Positions 52,559-64,000 of a stretch of 64,000 nucleotides of DNA are shown piece by piece (position 1 is the stretch's first letter; every line of letters starts with the position of its first letter). The notes below the pieces were generated by a model. That model ran no database searches and had not been told where the DNA came from. It saw only the letters and a program-made list of their open reading frames with translations. The stretch spans positions 72,775 through 136,774 of the forward strand of contig NZ_MSDF01000025.1 of the NCBI RefSeq assembly GCF_002022275.1. Reading direction: 5' to 3'. Position numbers and translations under genes: made by a program. This stretch comes from Pseudomonas fluorescens. GTDB lineage: Bacteria > Pseudomonadota > Gammaproteobacteria > Pseudomonadales > Pseudomonadaceae.

Positions 52559-53890
52559 TTATTCGCTGTGCCCGCTGATGCGTTGGCCCCAGGCAATGGC
52601 CGTGGCGGTCAACTGTTGTTCATCCATGCGGGTCAATTGCCGGTCGTCGAGCAATTGCTTGCCGGCGACCCACAGGTGTTTCACGCAGTCGCGTCCGGTG
52701 GCATATATAAGCTGTGAGACCGGATCGTAGATCGGTTGTTGCGCCAGCCCCGACAAATCAAAGGCGACGATGTCGGCGGCCTTGCCGACCTCCAGCGAGC
52801 CGATCTCGCTTTCCAGGCCCATGGCGCGCGCACCGTTGAGCGTGGCCATGCGCAGGGCGCGGTGGGCGTCGAGGGCGGTGGCCGAACCGGCGACGGCCTT
52901 GGCCAGCATCGCGGCGGTGCGGGTTTCGCCCAGCAGGTCGAGGTCATTGTTGCTGGCCGCGCCATCGGTGCCGATCGCCACATTGACCCCAGCCTGCCAC
53001 AGACGCTCCACCGGGCAAAAGCCGCTGGCCAGTTTCAGGTTGGATTCCGGGCAATGAATGATGCTGGTGTTGCTTTCTACCAGCAAAGCCAGGTCATCTT
53101 CGCTGATTTGGGTCATGTGAACGGCCTGGAAGCGCGGGCCGAGCAGCCCGAGGCGGCCCAGGCGCGCCAATGGGCGCTCGCCCGTCTGTTCGACGGCTTG
53201 CTGCACCTCGAAGGCGGTTTCGTGCACGTGCATATGGATGGAGGCATCCAGTTCTTCGGCGATCACGCGGATTTTCTCCAGGTTTTCATCGCTCACGGTG
53301 TAGGGCGCGTGGGGGCCGAAGGTGACTTTGATACGCGGGTGGTGCTTGAGGTCGCCGAACAGCTCGATGCCTTGACGGAGTGCCTCATCCGGCGTGCTCG
53401 CGCCAGGGATCGGGAAGTCGAGGATCGGAATCGCAATTTGCGCACGCATGCCGCTGTTGTGCACGCAGTCGCTGGCCACCTTGGGGTAGAAGTACATGTC
53501 GGAGAAGCAGGTGATGCCACCCTTGAGCTGCTCGGCGATGGCCAGGTCAGTGCCGTCGCGCACGAAGGCTTCATCGACCCATTTGGCCTCGGCGGGCCAG
53601 ATGTGTTTTTCCAGCCAGGTCATCAGCGGCAAATCGTCGGCGAGGCCGCGAAACAGGCTCATCGCCGCATGGCCGTGGGCGTTGATCAGGCCGGGGCTGA
53701 GCAGCATGCCGGGCAGTTCACGCACCTCGCTGGCCGCCAGCTTCAAGGCCTCAGCCCGTGGCCCGATAAAGGCGATACGCCCGTCACGAATGCCCAGGCC
53801 GTGGTCCTTGAGCACCACTCCGGCAGGTTCGACAGGTACCAGCCAGGTGGGCAGCAGCAACACGTCGAGCGGGGCGGCAGTGGAGGTCAT
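52559..53890 (-). CDS. mtaD: 5'-methylthioadenosine/S-adenosylhomocysteine deaminase (TRZ/ATZ family)
   Basis: The 443-residue amidohydrolase has the metal-binding NAHGHAAMSLFRG, HMHVHETAFE and the GTDGAASNNDLD aspartate of the MtaD/TRZ/ATZ branch. It deaminates MTA or SAH to inosine forms in the cytoplasm, feeding methionine salvage. Its P. aeruginosa counterpart at the same place is an MTA deaminase. The ATG at 53890 has GAAGAAG upstream. It is divergent from mtnA, the next step of the same salvage route. Confidence 0.88.
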   Translation of the reverse strand: MTSTAAPLDVLLLPTWLVPVEPAGVVLKDHGLGIRDGRIAFIGPRAEALKLAASEVRELPGMLLSPGLINAHGHAAMSLFRGLADDLPLMTWLEKHIWPAEAKWVDEAFVRDGTDLAIAEQLKGGITCFSDMYFYPKVASDCVHNSGMRAQIAIPILDFPIPGASTPDEALRQGIELFGDLKHHPRIKVTFGPHAPYTVSDENLEKIRVIAEELDASIHMHVHETAFEVQQAVEQTGERPLARLGRLGLLGPRFQAVHMTQISEDDLALLVESNTSIIHCPESNLKLASGFCPVERLWQAGVNVAIGTDGAASNNDLDLLGETRTAAMLAKAVAGSATALDAHRALRMATLNGARAMGLESEIGSLEVGKAADIVAFDLSGLAQQPIYDPVSQLIYATGRDCVKHLWVAGKQLLDDRQLTRMDEQQLTATAIAWGQRISGHSE

Positions 53891-53999
53891 CGCAGGCTTC
53901 TTCCCGGGCATCTATAAAAGAAGGGCGAAGTATACCCGAGCGTCCCGGCTGGCGGATCGCTATAATCGGCGGCTTTTGTTCATGAGTGCGGGGTAAGGG

Positions 54000-55070
54000 A
54001 TGCGCGACCGACTGTTGGCTGCGGAGAAAGTGAAGGCCATCGATTGGCGGGATGGCGCGCTGCACCTGCTCGATCAGCGTGCCTTGCCGACCCGCGAAAG
54101 CTGGGTGGCGTGCTCCACGGTTGAGGACGTGGCTGCCGCCATTCGCACGATGGTGGTGCGTGGCGCGCCGGCCATCGGCATCAGCGCAGCCTACGGCCTG
54201 GTGCTCGCCGCCCGGGAACGCATTGCCGAAGGCGGTGACTGGCAGGCGGCGTGGGAAGAAGACTACGCGCTGTTGGCAGATAGCCGCCCTACGGCGTCCA
54301 ACCTGTTCTGGGCCTTGAAGCGCATGCGTGACCGCCTGGATCGCGTGAAGAAACACGCCGACCCGGTGGCGGTGCTGGAAGCCGAGGCGATTGCGATCCA
54401 TGAAAGTGATCGGGAGGCTAACCTGACCATGGCGCAGTTGGGTGTCGAGCTGATCCGCAAACACCAAGGCAATGCCCAGGCGATCTTGACCCACGGCAAT
54501 GCGGGCGCACTGGCGACCGGCGGCGTAGGCACGGCCCTTGGGGTGATTCGCGCGGCGTTCCTTGAGGGTATGGTCGAGCAGGTCTATGCCAACGAAACCC
54601 GCCCGTGGCTACAGGGTTCGCGGCTGACAGCCTGGGAGCTGGCGGGCGAGGGCATCCCGGTGACGGTGAATGCCGACTCGGCCGGCGCGCATATTCTCAA
54701 GACCAAAGGTGTGACGTGGGTAATTGTCGGCGCAGACTGCATTGCGGCCAATGGTGATGTGATCGGCAAGATCGGCACCTATCAATTGGCGGTGTGCGCG
54801 ATGCATCACGGCGTGCGCTTTATGGTGGTGGCGCCGAGTTCGACTTTGGATCTGATGATGGCAACTGGCGATGACGTGGCGCTGGAAGAGCGCGATGCCG
54901 GTGAGTTGCTGGACGTGATGGGGCAGCGGTTGGAGGTTGCTGCTTTCAACCCGGTATTCGATGTGACGCCAGCCGACCTGATTGATGTGATCGTGACCGA
55001 GAAGGGTATTGTCGAGCGGCCGGATACGGCCAAATTGGCCAAGTTAATGTGCCGTAAACGGTTGCATTGA
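54000..55070 (+). CDS. mtnA: Methylthioribose-1-phosphate isomerase MtnA
   Basis: MtnA turns methylthioribose-1-phosphate into methylthioribulose-1-phosphate in methionine salvage. The 356-residue protein has VRGAPAIGISAAYG, the catalytic-site segment LTHGNAGALATGG, TVNADSAGAHIL and GADCIAANGDVIGKIGTYQLA (split at the cysteine). GGTAAGGG precedes the ATG at 54000. It is divergent from the deaminase gene. Confidence 0.93.
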   Translation: MRDRLLAAEKVKAIDWRDGALHLLDQRALPTRESWVACSTVEDVAAAIRTMVVRGAPAIGISAAYGLVLAARERIAEGGDWQAAWEEDYALLADSRPTASNLFWALKRMRDRLDRVKKHADPVAVLEAEAIAIHESDREANLTMAQLGVELIRKHQGNAQAILTHGNAGALATGGVGTALGVIRAAFLEGMVEQVYANETRPWLQGSRLTAWELAGEGIPVTVNADSAGAHILKTKGVTWVIVGADCIAANGDVIGKIGTYQLAVCAMHHGVRFMVVAPSSTLDLMMATGDDVALEERDAGELLDVMGQRLEVAAFNPVFDVTPADLIDVIVTEKGIVERPDTAKLAKLMCRKRLH

Positions 55071-55090
55071 GGGCTTTGGCGCCTGTGAGT

Positions 55091-55176
55091 CCGCTATCGC
55101 AGGCAAGCCAGCTCCCACATTGGACAGTGTTCACAGATCTAACTGTGGGAGCTGGCTTGCCTGCAATTGGCCATTT
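55091..55176. repeat. REP elements in outward orientation
   Basis: Here the complement arm (GCAGGCAAGCCAGCTCCCAC) comes first and TGTGGGAGCTGGCTTGCCTG second, the opposite order to the other pairs, between mtnA and gyrA. Confidence 0.85.
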
Positions 55177-55493
55177 AAGTCAATAAAACCCTTGGATCCA
55201 AGCCCGAAAAATAACGCCACCCCACTTCTGAGCCCCTCTCGTCCCCCTCAAGCCTGTCATCCGTCAAATTACTAGCCTCCATGCGCATCAGGGGGATAGG
55301 TGCGTGGCGGCGATTGTGATAACATCCGGCGGTTTCCAGGGCCGCCCCGAGGGGTTGCCCATAACGTGCAGATCCGTGTCATAACTCGTTGATTTGTCGT
55401 AAGTCGTTGTCAGGCACTCTGCCGGCAGCGGCGAGCTTCGTTCGTCCCATAGGATGTGACGAGGTTTCACCCGAAAAAGGAATCAGGCTTCTC
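55177..55493. promoter_or_regulatory. gyrA promoter region
   Basis: This stretch, with the REP pair before it, is the only space for the gyrA promoter. A weak extended -10-like TGTGATAAC is seen near 55315. No gene or RNA was recognised. Confidence 0.35.
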
Positions 55494-58148
<2,655 letters not shown>

Positions 58149-58159
58149 GCGGACACACA

Positions 58160-58193
58160 GGGGGCGGATGAAGATTCGCCCCCTTGTTGTTTG
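58160..58193 (+). terminator. Terminator after gyrA
   Basis: GGGGGCG/CGCCCCC form a 7-bp stem with a 10-nt loop and TTGTTGTTT follows. It separates gyrA from serC. Confidence 0.75.
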
Positions 58194-58233
58194 TCCCTTA
58201 TGAAATACACGACCTTTGTCCAGGCGCGGCCTC

Positions 58234-58320
58234 TGTGGGAGCTGGCTTGCCTGCGATAGCATCACCGCGGTATCACTGAACTACCGAGGTGCCTGTATCG
58301 CAGGCAAGCCAGCTCCCACA
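58234..58320. repeat. REP palindrome pair between gyrA and serC
   Basis: TGTGGGAGCTGGCTTGCCTG and its complement, about 35 nt apart, 70 bp before the serC GTG start. Confidence 0.9.
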
Positions 58321-58390
58321 GTGGTTCGCTCCAGAGAAAGGTTGTTGCCGAACATGATTGCAGCCCCACCAGATCAGAGTGAGATTGGAT

Positions 58391-59476
58391 GTGAGCAAGA
58401 GAGCCTATAACTTCTGTGCCGGTCCCGCGGCGCTTCCTGAAGCAGTCCTGCAGCGTGCGCAGGGTGAACTCCTCGACTGGCATGGAAAAGGCCTCTCCGT
58501 GATGGAAATGAGCCATCGCAGCGATGAGTTTGTATCAATCGCCACCAAGGCCGAGCAGGATCTGCGCGACTTGCTGAGCATCCCGTCCAACTACAAAGTG
58601 CTGTTCCTGCAGGGCGGCGCCAGCCAGCAGTTCGCGCAGATTCCGCTGAACCTGCTGCCGGAAGAGGGCACGGCCGACTATATCGATACCGGTATCTGGG
58701 GTCAGAAGGCCATTGAAGAGGCCTCCCGCTACGGTCACGTCAATGTGGCGGGCACTGCGAAGCCTTACGACTACTTCGCCATCCCCGGTCAGAACGAGTG
58801 GAAGCTGTCGAAGGACGCCGCCTACGTGCACTACGTGGCGAACGAAACCATTGGCGGCCTGGAATTTGACTGGGTGCCGGAAGTCGGCGACGTGCCGTTG
58901 GTGTGCGACATGTCTTCGGACATCCTCTCGCGCCCGATCGACGTGTCCAAATACGGCATGATCTACGCCGGTGCCCAGAAGAACATCGGCCCGAGCGGCA
59001 TTCTGGTCAACATCATCCGCGAAGACCTGCTGGGCCGCGCCCGTTCGCTGTGCCCGACCATGCTCAACTACAAGGTCGCAGCCGATAACGGCTCGATGTA
59101 CAACACCCCGCCGGCGTTCGCCTGGTACCTCTCCGGCCTGGTGTTCGAGTGGCTGAAAGAGCAGGGCGGCGTGGCGGCCATGGGCAAGCTCAACGAAGAG
59201 AAGAAGCGCACCCTGTACGACTTCATCGACGCCAGCGGCCTGTACAGCAACCCGATCAACCTGACCGACCGCTCGTGGATGAACGTGCCGTTCCGCCTCG
59301 CTGACGACCGCCTCGACAAGCCGTTCCTGGCAGGCGCTGATGCACGCGGCCTGCTGAACCTCAAGGGTCACCGTTCGGTCGGTGGCATGCGCGCCTCCAT
59401 CTACAACGCTGTCGACATCCACGCGATCAACGCGCTGGTTGCCTACATGGCAGAGTTCGAAAAGGAACACGGCTAA
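58391..59476 (+). CDS. serC: Phosphoserine aminotransferase SerC
   Basis: SerC makes phosphoserine from phosphohydroxypyruvate in serine synthesis, and a similar step in pyridoxal phosphate synthesis. The 361-residue protein starts with GTG (SKRAYNFCAGPAALPEAVL), the family N-terminus; earlier in-frame codons have no homology. The PLP lysine is in YAGAQKNIGPSG. Its TAA shares one base with the pheA ATG, so translation is coupled. It heads the serC-pheA-hisC-tyrA/aroA-cmk operon. Confidence 0.95.
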   Translation: MSKRAYNFCAGPAALPEAVLQRAQGELLDWHGKGLSVMEMSHRSDEFVSIATKAEQDLRDLLSIPSNYKVLFLQGGASQQFAQIPLNLLPEEGTADYIDTGIWGQKAIEEASRYGHVNVAGTAKPYDYFAIPGQNEWKLSKDAAYVHYVANETIGGLEFDWVPEVGDVPLVCDMSSDILSRPIDVSKYGMIYAGAQKNIGPSGILVNIIREDLLGRARSLCPTMLNYKVAADNGSMYNTPPAFAWYLSGLVFEWLKEQGGVAAMGKLNEEKKRTLYDFIDASGLYSNPINLTDRSWMNVPFRLADDRLDKPFLAGADARGLLNLKGHRSVGGMRASIYNAVDIHAINALVAYMAEFEKEHG

Positions 59477-60570
59477 TGTCTGAGCAAGAACTCAAGGCCC
59501 TGCGTGTACGCATCGACAGCCTGGACGAGAAGGTCCTGGAGCTGATCAGTGAGCGCGCGCGCTGTGCCCAGGAAGTGGCACGTGTAAAGATGGCGTCCCT
59601 GGCCGAAGGCGAAGTGCCGGTATTTTACCGGCCTGAGCGTGAAGCCCAGGTGCTCAAGCGCGTGATGGAACGCAACAAGGGCCCGTTGGGCAACGAAGAG
59701 ATGGCGCGGTTGTTCCGTGAAATCATGTCCTCGTGCCTGGCGCTGGAGCAGCCGCTGAAAGTGGCTTATCTCGGCCCGGAGGGCACCTTCACCCAGGCAG
59801 CGGCCATGAAGCATTTCGGCCACGCGGTGATCAGCAAGCCCATGGCGGCGATCGATGAAGTGTTCCGTGAAGTGGCGGCCGGTGCGGTGAATTTTGGCGT
59901 GGTGCCGGTGGAAAACTCCACCGAAGGCGCGGTCAACCACACGCTCGACAGTTTCCTGGAACACGACATGGTGATCTGCGGTGAAGTCGAGCTGCGCATT
60001 CACCACCATCTGTTGGTGGGCGAGAACACCAAGACCGACAGCATCAGTCGCATTTACTCCCACGCGCAGTCGCTGGCGCAGTGCCGCAAGTGGCTGGACG
60101 CGCATTACCCGAATGTCGAGCGCGTGGCGGTATCCAGCAACGCCGAAGCCGCCAAGCGGGTCAAGGGTGAGTGGAATTCGGCGGCGATTGCCGGTGATAT
60201 GGCCGCGGGCCTGTATGGCCTGACGCGCCTGGCCGAGAAAATCGAGGACCGCCCGGACAACTCCACGCGCTTCCTGATGATCGGCAGCCAGGAAGTGCCG
60301 CCGACCGGCGACGACAAGACCTCGATCATCGTCTCCATGAGCAACAAGCCCGGCGCGCTGCATGAGCTGCTGGTGCCGTTCCACGACAACGGGATTGACC
60401 TGACGCGCATCGAAACTCGCCCTTCGCGCAGTGGTAAATGGACTTATGTGTTCTTTATCGACTTCATCGGCCATCACCGCGACCCGCTGGTTAAAGGTGT
60501 GCTGGAGCAAATCAGTCAGGAAGCCGTGGCACTCAAGGTGCTGGGCTCTTACCCGAAAGCGGTTTTGTGA
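59476..60570 (+). CDS. pheA: Bifunctional chorismate mutase / prephenate dehydratase (P-protein)
   Basis: The 364-residue protein has an N-terminal AroQ chorismate mutase (residues 1-90, ELKALRVRIDSLDEKVLELI), a prephenate dehydratase domain (YLGPEGTFTQAAAMKHFG; ENSTEGAVNHTLD; NSTRFLMIG) and a C-terminal ACT domain with the phenylalanine-binding GAL and ETRPS motifs (SNKPGALHELL and IETRPSRSG). It is thus feedback-inhibited by phenylalanine. Coupled to serC upstream. Confidence 0.96.
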   Translation: MSEQELKALRVRIDSLDEKVLELISERARCAQEVARVKMASLAEGEVPVFYRPEREAQVLKRVMERNKGPLGNEEMARLFREIMSSCLALEQPLKVAYLGPEGTFTQAAAMKHFGHAVISKPMAAIDEVFREVAAGAVNFGVVPVENSTEGAVNHTLDSFLEHDMVICGEVELRIHHHLLVGENTKTDSISRIYSHAQSLAQCRKWLDAHYPNVERVAVSSNAEAAKRVKGEWNSAAIAGDMAAGLYGLTRLAEKIEDRPDNSTRFLMIGSQEVPPTGDDKTSIIVSMSNKPGALHELLVPFHDNGIDLTRIETRPSRSGKWTYVFFIDFIGHHRDPLVKGVLEQISQEAVALKVLGSYPKAVL

Positions 60571-60579
60571 GGCTTTAAC

Positions 60580-61692
60580 ATGAGTGGCAACTTCCTCGCC
60601 CTGGCTCAGCCGGGCGTGCAACAACTGTCGCCTTACGTTCCGGGCAAGCCTGTGGACGAGCTGGCGCGTGAGCTGAACCTGGACCCGGCGAACATCGTCA
60701 AGCTGGCCAGTAACGAAAACCCGCTGGGCCCGAGCCCTAAAGTGTTGGCAGCGATTCGTGATGAGTTGGCCGAGCTGACGCGCTACCCCGACGGCAATGG
60801 TTTTGCACTCAAGACCCTGCTGGCGGAAAAGTGCCGGGTTGAGCTGAGCCAGGTAACCCTGGGCAACGGTTCTAACGACATTCTTGAGCTGGTCGGTCGC
60901 GCTTACCTGGCGCCCGGCCTGAATGCGGTGTTCAGCGAGCATGCGTTTGCGGTCTATCCGATCGTGACTCAGGCCGTGGGTGCTGACGCTCATGTTGTTC
61001 CTGCGAAGGATTGGGGTCACGACCTGCCTGCCATGCTGGCAGCCATCGACGCGCAAACCCGCGTGGTGTTTATCGCCAACCCGAACAACCCGACCGGCAC
61101 CTGGTTCGACGCCAAGGCGTTGAACCACTTCCTGCAGGACGTGCCGGCGCACGTGCTGGTGGTGCTGGACGAGGCTTACATCGAGTACGCCGAAGGCGGC
61201 GACCTGCCGGATGGCCTGGATTTCCTCGCGGCTTACCCCAACCTGCTGGTCTCTCGCACATTCTCCAAGGCTTACGGCCTGGCGTCGCTGCGTGTCGGCT
61301 ACGGCCTGTCTACTGCGGTGGTAGCCGATGTGCTGAACCGCGTGCGCCAGCCGTTCAACGTCAACAGCCTCGCGCTGGCGGCGGCATGCGCTGCGGTGCA
61401 GGATGCCGAGTACCTGGCAGAAGGCCGTCGCATCAACGAAACCGGCATGCTGCAGTTGCAGGACGGTTTTCGTGAGTTGGGCTTGGGCTGGATCCCGTCC
61501 AAAGGCAACTTCATCTGCGTCGACCTCGGCCAAGTAGCGGCCCCGGTGTTCCAGGGCTTGTTGCGTGAAGGCGTGATCGTGCGCCCGACGGCTAATTACG
61601 GCATGCCGAACCACCTGCGCATCACCATCGGCTTGCCGGCCGAAAACGCCCGCTTCCTCGAGGCGCTGGCCAAGGTTCTGGCTCGTGGTTGA
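60580..61692 (+). CDS. hisC: Histidinol-phosphate aminotransferase family enzyme
   Basis: The 370-residue class-I PLP enzyme has the HisC start QLSPYVPGKPVDELARELNL, ANPNNPTGTWFD, and the PLP lysine in SRTFSKAYGLASLRVGYG. In Pseudomonas this second hisC copy lies in the aromatic operon and may also act on aromatic 2-oxo acids; which reaction dominates is not readable. It overlaps the start of the tyrA-aroA gene by 8 bp. Confidence 0.9.
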   Translation: MSGNFLALAQPGVQQLSPYVPGKPVDELARELNLDPANIVKLASNENPLGPSPKVLAAIRDELAELTRYPDGNGFALKTLLAEKCRVELSQVTLGNGSNDILELVGRAYLAPGLNAVFSEHAFAVYPIVTQAVGADAHVVPAKDWGHDLPAMLAAIDAQTRVVFIANPNNPTGTWFDAKALNHFLQDVPAHVLVVLDEAYIEYAEGGDLPDGLDFLAAYPNLLVSRTFSKAYGLASLRVGYGLSTAVVADVLNRVRQPFNVNSLALAAACAAVQDAEYLAEGRRINETGMLQLQDGFRELGLGWIPSKGNFICVDLGQVAAPVFQGLLREGVIVRPTANYGMPNHLRITIGLPAENARFLEALAKVLARG

Positions 61693-63931
61693 TGTCACTG
61701 CATTGCAACCTGCTGTGCCTATGATCGGTCGCCTGGTGGTGGTCGGTCTGGGGTTGATCGGTGGCTCCTTCGCCAAAGGCCTGCGCGAAAGCGGGCTGTG
61801 TGGCGAAGTGGTGGGGGTGGACCTGGACCCGCGATCGCGAGAGTTGGCGGTTGAGTTGGGTGTGGTAGACCGCTGTGAGGCTGACCTGGCGCGTGCGTGC
61901 CAGGGCGCTGACGTGATCCAGCTCGCCGTGCCGATCCTGGCCATGGAGAAAATGCTGGCGTTGTTGGCGGGTATGGACCTCGGCCAGGCGATCCTGACGG
62001 ACGTCGGCAGTGCCAAGGGCAATGTGGTGCGCGCGGCGCAATTGGCGTTTGGCGGCATGCCGGCGCGGTTTGTGCCGGGCCATCCGATTGCCGGTTCCGA
62101 GCAAAGCGGGGTGGAGGCGTCCAATTCGCAACTGTTCCGCCGCCACAAGGTCATCCTGACGCCGCTTGAGCAGACCGATCCGGCCGCATTGGTGGTGGTA
62201 GATCGTCTGTGGCGCGAGCTGGGGGCGGATGTCGAGCACATGCAGGTCGAGCGTCACGACGAAGTGCTGGCGGCGACCAGTCATCTGCCGCATTTGCTGG
62301 CCTTTGGCTTGGTGGACTCTTTGGCCAAGCGCAATGAAAACCTCGAGATTTTCCGTTACGCCGCCGGTGGCTTTCGCGATTTTACGCGCATTGCCGGCAG
62401 CGATCCGGTGATGTGGCACGACATCTTCCTCGCCAACCGCGAGGCGGTGTTGCGCACCCTGGACACCTTCCGCAGTGACCTCGACGCCCTGCGCGATGCG
62501 GTTGATGCCGGAGATGGCCATCAATTGTTGGGCGTGTTCACCCGTGCGCGGGTGGCGCGTGAACATTTCAGCAAGATCCTGGCACGCCGGGCTTATATGG
62601 AAGCTGCTGTGGACGCTGATGAGTTGACCTTCCTCGCCAACCCGGGTGGCCGCTTGAGCGGGCGTATCCGGGTGCCGGGTGACAAGTCGATCTCTCATCG
62701 GTCGATCATGCTGGGCTCCTTGGCCGAAGGGGTGACCGAGGTCGAAGGTTTCCTTGAGGGCGAAGATGCCCTGGCGACGTTGCAGGCATTTCGCGACATG
62801 GGCGTGGTGATTGAAGGGCCGCATCATGGGCGCGTCACCATTCATGGTGTGGGTTTGCATGGCTTGAAGCCGGCGCCGGGGCCGATTTATCTGGGTAATT
62901 CCGGCACGTCGATGCGCCTGTTGTCCGGGTTGTTGGCGGCGCAGCGTTTCGACAGTGTTCTGACCGGTGATGCCTCGTTGTCAAAGCGCCCGATAAGTCG
63001 CGTGGCCACGCCGCTGCGGGAAATGGGCGCCGAGATCGAGACGGGGCCTGAGGGGCGCCCGCCGCTGACGATTCGGGGCGGTCAGGCGTTGAAAGGTCTG
63101 ACGTATACGATGCCTATGGCCAGTGCGCAGGTTAAATCCTGCCTGTTGCTGGCTGGTCTGTACGCCGAGGGCAAGACCTGCGTGACTGAGCCGGCTCCGA
63201 CCCGTGACCATACCGAGCGCATGCTGCGCGGCTTTGGGTATCCGGTTGAGGTGCAAGGGGCTACGGCTTCGGTTGAGTCGGGCCATGCGTTGACCGCTGC
63301 CCATATAGAAGTGCCGGGGGATATTTCTTCTTCGGCGTTCTTCCTGGTCGCCGCTTCGATTGCCGAGGGTTCCGAGCTGTTGCTGGAGCATGTGGGCGTT
63401 AACCCGACACGCACCGGTGTGATCGACATCCTGCGCTTGATGGGGGCGGATATCACCCTGGAAAATCAACGCGAAGTCGGGGGTGAGCCGGTTGCCGACT
63501 TGCGCGTGCGTGCCGCTGCGCTGAAAGGGATCGAGATACCTGAGGCGTTGGTGCCGCTGGCTATCGATGAGTTTCCCGTGTTGTTTGTTGCTGCGGCCTG
63601 TGCCGAGGGGCGAACTGTGCTGCGCGGCGCGCAAGAGCTGCGGGTCAAAGAGTCTGATCGTATTCAGGTCATGGCCGATGGTCTGTTGGCGCTGGGTGTG
63701 AAGTGTGAACCGACGCCTGATGGGATTATCATTGACGGTGGCCTGCTGGGCGGTGGTGAAGTCCATGCCCATGGCGATCACCGGGTTGCCATGGCGTTCA
63801 GCGTGGCTTCCCTGCGGGCGGCGGCGCCGATTCGTATCCGTGACTGCGCCAATGTTGCTACGTCTTTTCCGAATTTTCTTACACTGTGTGCCCATGTCGG
63901 CATCCGTGTTGCCCAAGAGGCTCAATTGTGA
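61685..63931 (+). CDS. tyrA-aroA: Fused prephenate dehydrogenase / EPSP synthase
   Basis: The 748-residue bifunctional protein has an N-terminal TyrA domain (GLGLIGGSFAKGLRESG NAD-binding start, split over the Gly-rich loop; VGSAKG; PGHPIAGSEQSG) and, from about residue 318, EPSP synthase (RVPGDKSISHRSIM; LGNSGTSMRLLSG; MASAQVKSCLLLAG; RDHTERML). This fusion is typical of Pseudomonas. The GTG at 61685 (AAGG upstream) is used; ATG 61721 is the alternative. Motifs GDKS, SAQVK, RDHTE and NPTR fit the class II EPSPS signature, though Gly rather than Ala occupies the site linked to strong glyphosate tolerance. Confidence 0.92.
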   Translation: MVDVTALQPAVPMIGRLVVVGLGLIGGSFAKGLRESGLCGEVVGVDLDPRSRELAVELGVVDRCEADLARACQGADVIQLAVPILAMEKMLALLAGMDLGQAILTDVGSAKGNVVRAAQLAFGGMPARFVPGHPIAGSEQSGVEASNSQLFRRHKVILTPLEQTDPAALVVVDRLWRELGADVEHMQVERHDEVLAATSHLPHLLAFGLVDSLAKRNENLEIFRYAAGGFRDFTRIAGSDPVMWHDIFLANREAVLRTLDTFRSDLDALRDAVDAGDGHQLLGVFTRARVAREHFSKILARRAYMEAAVDADELTFLANPGGRLSGRIRVPGDKSISHRSIMLGSLAEGVTEVEGFLEGEDALATLQAFRDMGVVIEGPHHGRVTIHGVGLHGLKPAPGPIYLGNSGTSMRLLSGLLAAQRFDSVLTGDASLSKRPISRVATPLREMGAEIETGPEGRPPLTIRGGQALKGLTYTMPMASAQVKSCLLLAGLYAEGKTCVTEPAPTRDHTERMLRGFGYPVEVQGATASVESGHALTAAHIEVPGDISSSAFFLVAASIAEGSELLLEHVGVNPTRTGVIDILRLMGADITLENQREVGGEPVADLRVRAAALKGIEIPEALVPLAIDEFPVLFVAAACAEGRTVLRGAQELRVKESDRIQVMADGLLALGVKCEPTPDGIIIDGGLLGGGEVHAHGDHRVAMAFSVASLRAAAPIRIRDCANVATSFPNFLTLCAHVGIRVAQEAQL

Positions 63932-64000
63932 ATATCAAAGCACCGGTGATTACCATCGACGGGCCAAGCGGCTCGGGCAAAGGCACGATCGCCGGCATTC
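63928..64000 (+). CDS. cmk: Cytidylate kinase, N-terminal part only
   Basis: The first 24 codons are in the window: MNIKAPVITIDGPSGSGKGT, with the P-loop GPSGSGKG. Cmk phosphorylates CMP and dCMP. The GTG start overlaps the tyrA-aroA stop by 4 bp (GTGA), with AAGAGG upstream. It is the last visible gene of the operon; rpsA is the expected neighbour outside the window. Confidence 0.9.
   Translation, partial: MNIKAPVITIDGPSGSGKGTIAGI

Noticed and set aside
59473..62241. 922-codon open frame opposite pheA-hisC-tyrA
   Set aside because: It mirrors three certain core genes on the plus strand and has no domain of its own.

Overview
The window is a high-GC chromosomal segment from a fluorescent-group Pseudomonas (P. 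fluorescens complex). The evidence is the gene content, gene orders that match the conserved Pseudomonas blocks copS-copR-cupredoxin-queF-DUF4404-HAD-mlaA-PilZ-rssB-rssC-tal and yciK-mupP-ubiG-mtaD/mtnA-gyrA-serC-pheA-hisC-tyrA/aroA-cmk, and about ten REP-type palindromes of the GTGGGAGC(G/T)GGCTTGC class between genes. The sequence ends inside genes on both sides: a sensor kinase on the left and cmk on the right.

Layout. 1-8.1 kb is core: copper two-component system and cupredoxin with a candidate operator between them, queuosine enzyme QueF, small DUF4404 and degenerate HAD proteins, MlaA, a PilZ protein, the RssB/RssC pair and transaldolase. 8.3-12.1 kb is a metabolic insertion (MHS-family transporter, M20 peptidase, LysR regulator) that separates tal from dusA. 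13.2-19.8 kb is accessory: an orphan antitoxin, an M91 (effector-type) metallopeptidase, a LysE/LysR pair, an exported unknown protein, an AT-rich KAP-type P-loop NTPase, a coding remnant, a DUF6124 protein and a small lipoprotein. 19.8-35.9 kb mixes transporters, LysR regulators and housekeeping genes (mqo, ppnN, lpxO-like, fabV, an argD-like aminotransferase).

35.9-41.9 kb looks like a purine uptake district: punR/punC, a Tsx-type outer-membrane channel, another LysR regulator and an NCS2 xanthine/urate-type permease. 42.0-50.1 kb is a plant-signal LuxR-solo locus of the PipR/PsoR/OryR type: two S33 peptidases flank the LuxR solo, a 20-bp lux-box-like palindrome lies before pipA, and a complete peptide ABC importer follows in overlapping genes.

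50.2-64 kb is again core: yciK, mupP, ubiG and the MTA/SAH deaminase in one strand-wise operon, divergent mtnA, gyrA with wild-type quinolone-region residues, and the serC-pheA-hisC-tyrA/aroA-cmk aromatic amino acid operon with overlapping genes.

The stretches most worth following up are the AT-rich KAP NTPase, the M91 peptidase, the PipR locus and several palindromic candidate operators upstream of LysR genes. All functional statements rest on reading motifs by eye; no database search was run.
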